In this document: one piece after another, positions 38,188 through 47,212 of the stretch
Layout: every line of letters begins with the position of its first letter
Position numbering within the stretch: the first letter of the stretch is position 1
Notes under the pieces: generated by a model
Told to the model about the DNA's origin: nothing
Seen by the model: only the letters and a program-made list of their open reading frames with translations
Databases searched by the model: none
Origin: Catonella morbi ATCC 51271
Lineage (GTDB): Bacteria > Bacillota > Clostridia > Lachnospirales > Lachnospiraceae
Length of the DNA stretch: 63,712 bases
Assembly: GCF_000160035.2 (NCBI RefSeq)
Contig: NZ_KI535368.1
Coordinates: forward strand, 709,031-772,742
Direction: 5' to 3'
Program-made: the position numbers and the translations under genes

Positions 38188-38280
38188 AACGATCCTCCTT
38201 GAAAATTTATAAACAACATTCTTTTGCCATTATTATAATCTTATAGTCTTGATTTTAGAAGTACGAACATTTATAATACA

Positions 38281-38300
38281 TAGTATCTAATCAGATACTA
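38281..38300. promoter_or_regulatory. HxlR operator palindrome
   Basis: TAGTATCTAATCAGATACTA is a perfect 8-bp inverted repeat with a 4-base centre, just upstream of the HxlR gene and overlapping a TATAAT box at 38299-38304. Expected to bind the HxlR dimer. Confidence 0.75.
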
Positions 38301-38320
38301 TAATGTTTCAGGAGGTTTTT

Positions 38321-38650
38321 ATGTCGAATATATATGATAAATGCCCATATATCACCACGCAAAGAGTATTGCAGGGAAAATGGGCAATTGTGATACTGTA
38401 CCATCTAAGTACAGGTACTAAAAGATCTAATGAGCTTGAAAAACTTATTCCAGATGTTACACGAACGGTTTTAACAAGGCAGCTCCGCCAACTGGAGCAT
38501 GACAAACTGATAAACAGAAAAGTGTTCCCCGAAGTTCCTCCTCATGTAGAATATTCTTTAAGTAATGTAGGTGCTAAATTCCAAAGAGTGTTAGATGAAA
38601 TAGAGGTTTTTGGATTGGATTATATTGCTGAACTTGAGAAATTAGAGTAG
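38321..38650 (+). CDS. HxlR-family transcriptional regulator
   Basis: 109 residues from the ATG after CAGGAGG (the longer frame would start inside its own binding site). Winged helix with the HxlR hallmarks: Cys near the N-terminus (YDKCPYI), GKWAIVILYHLSTGTKRSNE and RTVLTRQLRQLEHDKLI, then VEYSLSNVG. Controls itself and the divergent SnoaL gene through the palindrome between them. Confidence 0.88.
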   Translation: MSNIYDKCPYITTQRVLQGKWAIVILYHLSTGTKRSNELEKLIPDVTRTVLTRQLRQLEHDKLINRKVFPEVPPHVEYSLSNVGAKFQRVLDEIEVFGLDYIAELEKLE

Positions 38651-38679
38651 TTTTAGTCCGATTTTTATTATGGTTTTAT

Positions 38680-39749
38680 TTAGTCCTCATCAGCTAAGCG
38701 GTATTTTCTATTGGTATTTGTACCTTCATACTCAACATCTGACATTTCTTTTAAAAGAACTCTGGTTCGTGCAGCTCTTAGCCCTATAGCTGTGGCTATA
38801 TCATTTGTTTTTGATAATCCATTTTTGCTTAAATAGTCGCGAATCAGTTTGCAGTTATCTTCAGTTTTTCTTCGTCTATTATCTTCGCTTGTTTTCTTTG
38901 CTTGTTTTCTTCGCTTGTTTTTTAGCAAATTCAAGCGATAAACGTGTTCTATCAGGATTATAGCTTTCCTCTACAACAGGTGTATCCCATCCTTCATTTT
39001 CCCATACATTGTATATATCCGGGATACCGCTTCCTGCTCTTTCGCCAATACCAATCATATTGAACATTTTCATCAATGTTTTATTTCTGGGATCCGAAAT
39101 ACCCCCACGAAGCATCTGCTTCTTGCCGGTACGTATACTTCCCGGATTCTCCATTACCAGCTTATCATCTTCCTTTTTAATCACTACTCCACAAGGCAAG
39201 AAATAGTCTGTATTAACCAAACAATTAACCAAAGCCTCTCGAACAGCCTTATGAACCGGTGTATCGTCAACCCTTGTAATGCCCTCAAGCTTAAAAGTTT
39301 TTTTGATGTCTTTTGCAATTTTGCTATTTACTCTAAAGAAGAAATCAAATAAATTGCCACTCCAATCACCTGAACTAGACATTATTAATGTAAACAGGCT
39401 TTTGCTCACGCTTAGCTCTTGGCACATTGATGACCAAAACCATGTCATCGTTAACCTCATAAGACTCTATGTTTTTATCAGATAAAAGATTTATGCTTAC
39501 TTTCCCCATATCATGGATTGTATTCCAAAAATTTCTCTTTAACTTGTCCACATTCTTCAAACCCGTTGTTTACCAACTTCCATCTTGGTGCTCTCCAACA
39601 CCAAGTATAATTACTCCGCCATTAGAATTAGCAAATGAAGAATACGACTCCCATAATGATATAGGTAGTCCACCTTCTGCCTTCTTCTCTTCAAGGCAGT
39701 TATCTTCTTTATATTTATCAAAGTTAGATAAATCAAATAATTTTGACAT
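38680..39749 (-). pseudogene. Second AlbA_2-type gene, with stop, deletion and frameshift
   Basis: The N-terminus MSKLFDLSNFDKYKEDN and SSFANSNGGVIILGVGE is followed by an in-frame TAA (39570-39572), then TTGLKNVDKLKRNFWNTIHD to PVYINNV and another stop. About 100 residues are then missing before the frame resumes at SSSGDWSGNLFDFFFRVNSK. Near the C-terminus a third copy of a 13-base tandem repeat (38883-38921) throws the frame, beyond which a winged helix continues to 38680. Multiple lesions indicate a true pseudogene. Confidence 0.85.
38883..38921. repeat. 13-base tandem repeat, three copies, at the frameshift
   Basis: Units CTTCGCTTGTTTT, CTTTGCTTGTTTT and CTTCGCTTGTTTT. Two units keep the AlbA_2 frame open into the C-terminal domain; three units close it. 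A slippage event explains the frameshift. Confidence 0.85.
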
Positions 39750-39811
39750 ATGAGAATCTTAGCTCCTTTCCATCAAATACAAAACACATTTTTTAATATC
39801 TGCTCCATATA

Positions 39812-40000
39812 TTACTTTTCCTTTATGTATTTTCCACTTTTTACACGCTCATCGCTTGGCTTTTCTGCATCTGCTGGTATCGCCCAGTAAAAGCCTATCT
39901 TCGTCGCTCCTGAGATACGTCCTTCTGAGCATAAAACTTGAATTCTCCTTATGGATATTCCCCACTTCTCAGATATTTGTTTTATAGATAAATATTCCAC
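39812..40000 (-). CDS. Small HTH protein (excisionase/MerR-like)
   Basis: 63 residues from a GTG start after AAAGGATT. The whole protein is one helix-turn-helix with YLSIKQISEKWGISIRRIQ and a wing ending FYWAIPADAEKPSD. It resembles small DNA-binding proteins linked to integrated elements. It lies near a recombinase stump and could be a relic of the same element. Confidence 0.75.
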   Translation of the reverse strand: MEYLSIKQISEKWGISIRRIQVLCSEGRISGATKIGFYWAIPADAEKPSDERVKSGKYIKEK

Positions 40001-40183
40001 ACAATCCTTTCTTAAACTATAAAAAGTCATTTATAAAATCTAATAATAATTATATGCTAAACCACGAATAAAATCAATATTCATCTAGCGTTGTATCAAG
40101 TGCTAATTAAATATTTTCTTTGACAATTTTAATACAGGTCGGATCAGCCATCCATTTCTTTTGTCATTTTACTCTATTAAGGC

Positions 40184-40864
40184 TTGTTAATTACGGCGAT
40201 AAACACTGGTACGCAGGAGAGTGGTCAAGACCAGTGCAAAAATGGTAAAAAGCGCAGTTACAGCTGCAACCACTGCTTTGCAAAGATTGTTGTCTGTGGT
40301 GACTGCGGTGAAATGTTCCGCAGAATTCACTGGAACAATCGCGGCTACAAATCCATCGTCTGGTGCTACCTCAGCAGGCTGGAACCTACCGGGCAGGAAT
40401 GCCATGCAAGAACCGTTAATGAAACGGTATTAGAGAATATGGTAGTTCAAGCCATTAACACTCTCCTTGGCGGTAAGTCAACCTATCAGGCACAGCTACA
40501 ACGGAACATTGCTAAGGTCATCAGAGATGCTCAGAAAACCACTGCTGATGGCATTGACGAACAGCTTATGCAACTCCAGAAGGAGCTTCTCAAAAAGGCT
40601 AATAACAAGGAAGCCTACGATGAAATTGCCGACCAGATTTTCAAGCTCCGTGAGCAACGCGAAAAATACACCGTTGACACTGCTGACAGAGATGCTCAGA
40701 TTGCAAGAATTAATGACCTGCAAGATTACATTAAAAAACAGCGTATCGACCTTGCTGAATTCGACGAGGCTTTGGTAAAACGTTGGCTAAAGCAAATAAT
40801 AATCTGGGAAGACTATTTCACAGTAGAGCTCAAGTCCAGACTGAAAATTAATATTGAAGGATAA
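40184..40864 (+). pseudogene. C-terminal stump of a large serine recombinase
   Basis: 226 residues: a zinc-ribbon with CGDCGEMFRRIHW and VWCYLSR, then a coiled coil (about 110-190) and the usual C-terminal KRWLKQIIIWEDYFTV. The catalytic domain and most of the recombinase domain are missing. Large serine recombinases move integrative elements, so this marks a lost element's edge. Confidence 0.82.
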
Positions 40865-40924
40865 TACTATAGACTCAAAAAGACTCCTGACCACTGGAAT
40901 ACAACCGGTGATGAGGAGCTTTGC

Positions 40925-41611
40925 TTAATTATTATGCGAATAAAAATCTATGATAGCTACATTTTTTTCAATAAGATAATTTCCAATTCCCAATTCCAAG
41001 TCTCCAACTGAACGATTTCCAAGTATATCTGATGTCATTGGAAATATCATTACAAAAGATTTATCCCATGATTCGCCAACCTCTTTAACCAATACATCCG
41101 AACTTATCGGCTTTCCATCATCATTCTTACTATCAAAGTTAATGTCAAAGCTTTTTGCTACAACACCCACATGACCTTTTTGTGTAAACTTTAGCCATAT
41201 AAGGTTCTTGGGTTCCCCCGTATGAAAAACAGAGCTTATAACATCATACTTATAATCCCATTTCACATAGCCTCTTTTTTCTTTATCGTATATTGGCGCT
41301 TTCCAATTAAGCTGGTTACAGATAATTCCATTGTCAATAATTGAGTGTATAGAATTATCAAGAACCATAGTATTGAATCTTACATTTTTTTCGTAATATC
41401 CATTTGATGTCCTTAGTAATTCAATGAATTCATTCACATATGAAAAAACGGTGCTAATTGGAGTAGGCGGAAGTTTTGACTGTTCACTTGCCTTATCGTT
41501 TCTTAATGTATCCCCATAGTATTTAAGTACACCTCGAAACTTTTTTTCACCTTTGCCGTTAGTATAAAACGCATCTTCTTTTTTTGAAAAATATTTTTCT
41601 AAATCCATCAT
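40925..41611 (-). CDS. Unknown protein paired with the HEPN-like gene
   Basis: 228 residues, cytosolic, no recognised domain. ATG after AGAGGTGA. It carries conserved-looking segments WKAPIYDKEKRGYVKWDYKY and VFHTGEPKNLIWLKFTQKGH; beta-rich. It lies 69 bases downstream of the 540-residue gene on the same strand and no promoter is obvious between them, so the two probably form a unit. Confidence 0.6.
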   Translation of the reverse strand: MMDLEKYFSKKEDAFYTNGKGEKKFRGVLKYYGDTLRNDKASEQSKLPPTPISTVFSYVNEFIELLRTSNGYYEKNVRFNTMVLDNSIHSIIDNGIICNQLNWKAPIYDKEKRGYVKWDYKYDVISSVFHTGEPKNLIWLKFTQKGHVGVVAKSFDINFDSKNDDGKPISSDVLVKEVGESWDKSFVMIFPMTSDILGNRSVGDLELGIGNYLIEKNVAIIDFYSHNN

Positions 41612-41680
41612 TTAAAAGTCACCTCTTCTTTTTTTTCATATTTCGTTGTCTGAAAATACCCTCACATAAAGTTGTCGCAT

Positions 41681-43303
41681 TTATACCATTTTTTCTAAAT
41701 TAGCTTCCATAAAATTTATAAAGTCAGTTGCGCAATTCAACAAATTTGAAAATGTTTCTGCATAATTTTCATTTTTCATATCAAGTGTTTTAGTTATTTT
41801 TTGATAGCCTTTTCCTTTACGATGCCCTGTTCCGCTTGAACGTAACTCTTGCAAATTCCTTAAGAATTTTATATATTCATCACTATTTTCAATATTTTTT
41901 TCAACTAGCCAAGCTTCTAATTTAGATATACTTCCCACCAATTTTTCATAACTTACAGTCAACTGACTGGTAATTTTCTTTTCATTCATAGAATCAATTA
42001 GTATTTTTACTAAAGATAGAACAAGCATATCCATCTCTGCAATTGAATTATTAACTGGTATTCGCAAAGTTTCAAAGTTATACGCATCTTGCTCTGTTAA
42101 TGGCAAAAATAATGACCAACCTAATTTATCTTCATAAGCTTGGTTTACTCTCCTATATGTTCTTTTAAACACGAAATCTGGAGACTCAGAATCAGCTGCA
42201 ATGCACATAAAATCTCTTTTTACTTTTGTAAGACTTAATTTACCGCCAACTGCTTTATTAAACCCTCTCCAGTAATGCTGCTCTGATTCACTTGGTAAAT
42301 CTCTTCCTAAATCTCCTAAATATGTCGATACGTAATCAGGGTTACTATTATCAACATATATAGCCCACAGTACGCCGCATCGTATAATGCCATCCTCAAT
42401 TTTATAAATCTCCGGCTTAGAATAATACTTATTTAAAACTGCAGTATCGAAATAAACTGGTGTTAGATAATGAGGGGCCGTTGGATTAGCACCGTAATAG
42501 TTACTCAAGCAATTTGGATTACAAGTATGACGTATTTCTCTTCCATTTTCATCTATTCCAATAATGAAATCAACATAGGCTTTTTCTTCATTGTATGGCC
42601 ATATATTACTATCACATAAACTACAACCCAAAATTACATTTTTACCAAAAATGTATGAATAATTTTCTCTTTTGGTTCCAGTAGATGTATTTCCAATGTT
42701 CAGTGTATAAAATATTGAATTCTCATCATTTCTGTACACTAATCCATCCTCTTCAACTTTTTTTGTTGCATCAAGAGCTACACATCTGCTGTCAATATGA
42801 ATAATCAATGCTTTTTCTTTTACAGCTAAATATGTCTTTAAATATCTTTTATGTATAGTAATGTATCCATTATCATTCATTTTAACAACAGTAAGTCCTT
42901 CACCATCAGAAACGTCAACATATTCATTTTTTTGTGAATTAAAATATAGATTAAACAACAGTCTAAATTCTTCTGCAACTTCAATCGAAGCTGCTGCTAC
43001 CCCATTGAAATTTCTTCTAATGATAAGAGGTTCAAAACCATCACCATTTCCCCAGCGATGATACACTTTTTCATCATTTTCCCACGAACCATATACTGTT
43101 ATTCCCGGCTCCATTGAATGAGCATTATACGTGTCGTTCTCCATATCTGCTTCAACAGCATCAATAGGGAGCAAAAAACTTTGAATATACACATCATATT
43201 TTTTATCAACTCTGTTTCCCGAAACTGGAACCATAATTTCAGCATCTAATCCATCTTCTATCCATTCACGTATATCCACTTGATACAAATAATTTTTATC
43301 CAT
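41681..43303 (-). CDS. Large orphan with HEPN-like C-terminus
   Basis: 540 residues from the ATG after GGGAGGA; the longer frame lacks a binding site. The middle has a possible zinc site (CSLCDSN, then HTCNPNC), and a block YFDTAVLNKYYSKPEIYK, GIIRCGVLWAIYVDNS, PDYVSTYLGDLGRDLP, EQHYWRGFN that I recognise only as the core of an uncharacterised bacterial family. The last 110 residues are helical and contain RSSGTGH (Arg488, His494), an RX5H pattern typical of HEPN ribonucleases, followed by helices like those of HEPN domains. It sits between a recombinase stump and housekeeping genes, with the 228-residue gene downstream. A nuclease role in defence is inference. Confidence 0.6.
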   Translation of the reverse strand: MDKNYLYQVDIREWIEDGLDAEIMVPVSGNRVDKKYDVYIQSFLLPIDAVEADMENDTYNAHSMEPGITVYGSWENDEKVYHRWGNGDGFEPLIIRRNFNGVAAASIEVAEEFRLLFNLYFNSQKNEYVDVSDGEGLTVVKMNDNGYITIHKRYLKTYLAVKEKALIIHIDSRCVALDATKKVEEDGLVYRNDENSIFYTLNIGNTSTGTKRENYSYIFGKNVILGCSLCDSNIWPYNEEKAYVDFIIGIDENGREIRHTCNPNCLSNYYGANPTAPHYLTPVYFDTAVLNKYYSKPEIYKIEDGIIRCGVLWAIYVDNSNPDYVSTYLGDLGRDLPSESEQHYWRGFNKAVGGKLSLTKVKRDFMCIAADSESPDFVFKRTYRRVNQAYEDKLGWSLFLPLTEQDAYNFETLRIPVNNSIAEMDMLVLSLVKILIDSMNEKKITSQLTVSYEKLVGSISKLEAWLVEKNIENSDEYIKFLRNLQELRSSGTGHRKGKGYQKITKTLDMKNENYAETFSNLLNCATDFINFMEANLEKMV

Positions 43304-43571
43304 AAAAAACATTCCTCCCATAACATCTAATCTACTCCCCGAAAATACCTTTATCATCGAGTTGCCGGATTTGTTGTTAGTTTTCAGCACTTAATCAAAA
43401 GTCACTGACATCTAATCCACTAACTCAATTTGCGTAATCTAAGCCGAGGTTACAACCTAGCACACATTTTCGCAGTAGATATGTTTCCATATAATAAAAC
43501 CGAGCCTTTTCGTGAGTTAGGCTTTTAATCCCAACTTTCGAAAAAGCCGGGAATACGCCACTTTCTGGTAC

Positions 43572-44975
43572 TTATTTTTCTTTTCTTGTCATCAAACACA
43601 CACTCTCCACATGCACCCCCCTAGAAAACTGATCCACCGCCTGTACTTCCTCAAGTTTATACCCCCCATCCCCGCAAAGCACCTTCAAGTCCCTAGCAAG
43701 TGTAGCAGGATCACAGGACACATATACTACTCTTTCCGGCTTATAATTCATTATTGTTTCAAGAAGCTTCTCGTCACAGCCCTTCCTTGGCGGGTCTACC
43801 ACAATCACATCAGGTTTTGGCAGCTTCTTAGCCTCATCCTCTGCCTTGCCTACTGTAAAATATGCATTCTCTATTCCGTTTAATTTGGCATTCTCCTTCG
43901 CATTCTCTACTGCCGCCGGAACTATTTCTACTCCGTAAACTTCCTTAGCCTTCTTAGCTAAAAACAGGCTGATGGTTCCGATGCCGCAGTACAAATCCCA
44001 AACTACTTCCTCTCCTGTAAGCCCTGCAAACTCCAAAGCCTTACCATAGAGCTTTCTTGTCTGTGCAGGGTTTACCTGATAAAATGAAAAAGGAGAAATC
44101 TTAAATTTTATATCCTCTATCATATCCACTATGTAAGGCTCTCCGTATATGCATTTTAACTCATCACCAAAAATCACATTAGTAATCTTCTTATTTATAT
44201 TCACGCAAATGCTTGTTATCCTTACATCATTTCTGCCTTCAAATGCCTTTAACATCATATCCGTAAACTCAGCCGCATTGGGCAGAGTATTTCCGTTTAT
44301 CACCACACAGATACCTATTTCACCTGTGGCAAAACCCTTTCTGGTCATTATATGGCGGACTAAGCCCTTTGCTTTTTCAGGCTTTCTCGTTTTAGGGTTT
44401 ATTTTCTCCTCATAGGCAGATATTTTATATTTTTTCATAAATGCCTTGAGTGTCTCTAAAATAAGCTCATTTTCCTCTACATGAATACAACACTTGGTTG
44501 TATCAACTATCTCATGGCTTCTCTCAGCATAAAACCCTGTAACTGTTTCACCGTTTTTATCTACTCCAACCGGAAACTGTGCCTTATTCCTATAATGCAT
44601 AATTTCCTCACAGCCGATTATAGGAAGCATAGGTATTTCTTCATCCTTAAATCCGCCAATACGTTTTATGCAGTTAAACACCTTTTCCTGCTTAAATTTC
44701 AGCTCTACCTCATAAGAGAGATGCTGGAACTGACAGCCTCCGCATCTCTTAGAAATAGGACAGACAGGCTCTATTCTATCCGGTGACGGTTCTATTATGC
44801 GCTCACATCTTGCATAACCGAAGTTTTTTCCGGTCTTTACCACCTTTGCCTCTATCCTGTCTCCCGGAACCGTATCCTTTACAAAGAGGGTATAACCATT
44901 TACATGAGCTATACCCTCTCCTTCACTGCCTATTGCTTCAATTTGAAGTTCTAAAATTTCATTTTTCTCAAACAT
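43572..44975 (-). CDS. rlmD: 23S rRNA (uracil-5-)-methyltransferase RlmD
   Basis: 467 residues. TRAM domain at the N-terminus (about 5-60), iron-sulfur Cys cluster in CPISKRCGGC, Rossmann-type methyltransferase domain with DLYCGIGTISLFLAKKA, nucleophile Cys in VVYVSCDPATLARDL and DPPRKGCDEKLLE. Methylates uracil in 23S rRNA. One base gap from the exoribonuclease gene. Low-GC clostridia use it in place of TrmFO-type enzymes for some positions; the exact target is not readable. Confidence 0.9.
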   Translation of the reverse strand: MFEKNEILELQIEAIGSEGEGIAHVNGYTLFVKDTVPGDRIEAKVVKTGKNFGYARCERIIEPSPDRIEPVCPISKRCGGCQFQHLSYEVELKFKQEKVFNCIKRIGGFKDEEIPMLPIIGCEEIMHYRNKAQFPVGVDKNGETVTGFYAERSHEIVDTTKCCIHVEENELILETLKAFMKKYKISAYEEKINPKTRKPEKAKGLVRHIMTRKGFATGEIGICVVINGNTLPNAAEFTDMMLKAFEGRNDVRITSICVNINKKITNVIFGDELKCIYGEPYIVDMIEDIKFKISPFSFYQVNPAQTRKLYGKALEFAGLTGEEVVWDLYCGIGTISLFLAKKAKEVYGVEIVPAAVENAKENAKLNGIENAYFTVGKAEDEAKKLPKPDVIVVDPPRKGCDEKLLETIMNYKPERVVYVSCDPATLARDLKVLCGDGGYKLEEVQAVDQFSRGVHVESVCLMTRKEK

Positions 44976-44976
44976 A

Positions 44977-45927
44977 TTATTCCTTATTTTTCGTAGCTAT
45001 TCTTATATTTGACTCAAAAAGTTTATTGTAACCAAGCCAGTCGGTTCTGCCCTCATTTACTTCCAAAAGCTCTGTAAATGTCTCCATCTTGGCATCCATA
45101 TTGTCAGCCAGACTGAGCGCAAAAGCTTCCATAAGTGACGGCATTTTAGGGGAGCCAAATTCCAACGAGCCATGATGCGATAAAATACAGTGAATAAGCT
45201 CATCTGCCTGTCTTCTTGGAAAATCCTCTATTTTGTTGATTTTTTCACTTACCATATTTGCACCGATGTAAATATGTCCTAAAAGCTGACCTGAGTCTGT
45301 ATATTCATTGGTCGGAAAACCGCTTAATTCAACCATCTTACCTATGTCATGAAGAGGTGCCGCCGTTATAAGCAAATCCCTGTTAAGCATAGGATACTGC
45401 CTGGACATAAAATCACAAACCTTTATTACTCCGAGAGAATGCTCCAAAAGTCCGCCTACAAAGCTGTGATGAACTGTTTTTGCAGCCGAATGATTTTTGA
45501 ATTTATTTGCAAATTCCTTATCCCTGAAAAATGAATCAAGAAGCTTTTTATAATACGGTATTTTCACTGTATCAATTATTGATAAAAGTTCTGCATACAT
45601 CTCATCCCTACTGTATCTTGAAGTAGGGATATAGTCCGCCAAATCATACTCACCTTCATTACATCTTCTGGCTCTGATAATCTTACCCTGCAAGGCTCCC
45701 ATAAATATGCTTATCTGTCCCTGCACACAGATAAAATCTCCGCCTGCAAAATCTTCTATTCCGTTTGAATTGGTATCCCAGACCTTACCGTCAAGGCTTC
45801 CTGTCTTATCCTGTAAAATCAGCGAATAATAGGGTTTATCATTTTTACTTCTAAGCTCCTTTTTTTCCTTGCAATAATAAATCCCGTTCAGCTGGTCTCC
45901 GTCTTTAATATCCTTTATATATCTCAT
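44977..45927 (-). CDS. YhaM-type 3'-5' exoribonuclease
   Basis: 316 residues. OB-fold domain at about 10-110 (YYSLILQDKTGSLDGKVWD) and HD phosphohydrolase domain at about 155-280 (PLHDIGKMVEL, then ILSHHGSLEFGSP). Processes RNA and DNA 3' ends with metal. Overlaps the PDZ-protein gene by 4 bases. Confidence 0.88.
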   Translation of the reverse strand: MRYIKDIKDGDQLNGIYYCKEKKELRSKNDKPYYSLILQDKTGSLDGKVWDTNSNGIEDFAGGDFICVQGQISIFMGALQGKIIRARRCNEGEYDLADYIPTSRYSRDEMYAELLSIIDTVKIPYYKKLLDSFFRDKEFANKFKNHSAAKTVHHSFVGGLLEHSLGVIKVCDFMSRQYPMLNRDLLITAAPLHDIGKMVELSGFPTNEYTDSGQLLGHIYIGANMVSEKINKIEDFPRRQADELIHCILSHHGSLEFGSPKMPSLMEAFALSLADNMDAKMETFTELLEVNEGRTDWLGYNKLFESNIRIATKNKE

Positions 45928-47210
45928 TTTATTCCTCGACTGTCTCCTATTTCTATCTCTAATTCGAGTTTTTTTCCTTCATTTCTGGTCACCCTGTATA
46001 TAAGTGCTTTCACCTTGTCCTTAGGTTTTTTACTCTCAAGCTGAGTTTCATAATCATCCATAGTCTCTATATGTTCGCCGTCCAGCTCGTATATTATGTC
46101 TCCCTCTTTAAATCCTGCATCATCTGCAGGCGAACCCTTGGTCACACTGTCTATGAGTACACCTCCGGAAATGCCTGTCTTTTCCTCCGCTCCTTCAAAA
46201 TCTTTCGACTTAATCCCTATATAAGGCAAAGCCTCGTCATTTATTATTTTTTCAAGGAAGGTCATTATCTTTGATATGCTTACAATCTGAGTAGAGTCGG
46301 AGCTGCCTTTAAAATACATACCTATAACATTTCCGTCAAAATCTACAAAAAGCGCATCTCCGTTTTTTGAAATAGTAATATCTGTAAACTGTGAGTCAAG
46401 GCAATAATCATCTACGCGCAGCATAGTCTCGGTGCTTGTTATAACTCCCGGTAATACTGAATAGATATTTCCATTCGGATTGCCTATAGCCATAATAGGC
46501 TCACCTATGTTTTTATAGCTTATTTTGTCTAATTCAAGCGGCTCTATCTCATCCTTTTTTGCAATACCTTTCAGGTTGACAACTATAAGGGCGAGCTCCA
46601 AATTCACACTGTAATTTTTTACAGTTCCGTCAGTAAGAAAGCCCTGTTTGAATTTCACCTTTATCTTATCTGCCTCTTTAATACCCTTATAGCTTGTTAA
46701 AATATAGGCCTCATCATTCTGCAAAGCAATAATATATCCTGCTGCCTTATTTACCGCCTCATAAGGATTCTCAAACCAGTCCTTGCTCTTAACTACAGAC
46801 TGCACCTCTACCACAGACTGATTCTGCTTGTCGGCAAGCTCTCCAAACTGCTTAAGCGCCTGCTTATAATCCGATAAATCAGCTGAAATCCTTTTTTCGA
46901 TTATTTTCACCTGTTTTTTATTAGTTGCAGGTTCAGGCTCTTTTTTCTCCTCAACCGCACCTTCTGAGGCTATAGCAGTTCCTGTCGCAGCTTCTTCTTT
47001 TTTCCCGAGTTCAATAGAATTATTTTTCTTAAATATTTGAAAATGCGGAAGAACCTCTCCCGTTACTTCAAATACAACTCTTTCTACAGCTCCGAATATC
47101 AGTCCAAGCACTATAACCGCTATCAAACCAAGTAAAAACTTTTTCACAGGATGCATCTTCTTTGGAACTATTTTCTCATTTATGAACTTATAATCCTTGT
47201 CATCACTCAT
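45924..47210 (-). CDS. HtrA-like PDZ protein with degenerate protease domain
   Basis: 428 residues: one membrane segment (about 25-47), a variable linker (50-100), an HtrA/trypsin-like domain (about 120-310) and a C-terminal PDZ domain (about 315-410). The catalytic positions appear lost: TSYKG has Lys175 where HtrA has His, VNLELAL has Glu205 for Asp, and SKNGDALF has Asn283 where GNSGG has Ser. It is probably a pseudoprotease that binds peptides or regulates the adjacent kinase. Coupled to the kinase gene (2-base gap). Confidence 0.85.
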   Translation of the reverse strand: MSDDKDYKFINEKIVPKKMHPVKKFLLGLIAVIVLGLIFGAVERVVFEVTGEVLPHFQIFKKNNSIELGKKEEAATGTAIASEGAVEEKKEPEPATNKKQVKIIEKRISADLSDYKQALKQFGELADKQNQSVVEVQSVVKSKDWFENPYEAVNKAAGYIIALQNDEAYILTSYKGIKEADKIKVKFKQGFLTDGTVKNYSVNLELALIVVNLKGIAKKDEIEPLELDKISYKNIGEPIMAIGNPNGNIYSVLPGVITSTETMLRVDDYCLDSQFTDITISKNGDALFVDFDGNVIGMYFKGSSDSTQIVSISKIMTFLEKIINDEALPYIGIKSKDFEGAEEKTGISGGVLIDSVTKGSPADDAGFKEGDIIYELDGEHIETMDDYETQLESKKPKDKVKALIYRVTRNEGKKLELEIEIGDSRGIK

Positions 47211-47212
47211 AA

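Noticed and set aside
40187-40778. Extra frames in both strands across the recombinase stump
   Set aside because: Shadows of the recombinase frame; the zinc-ribbon and coiled coil identify only the 40184-40864 frame.
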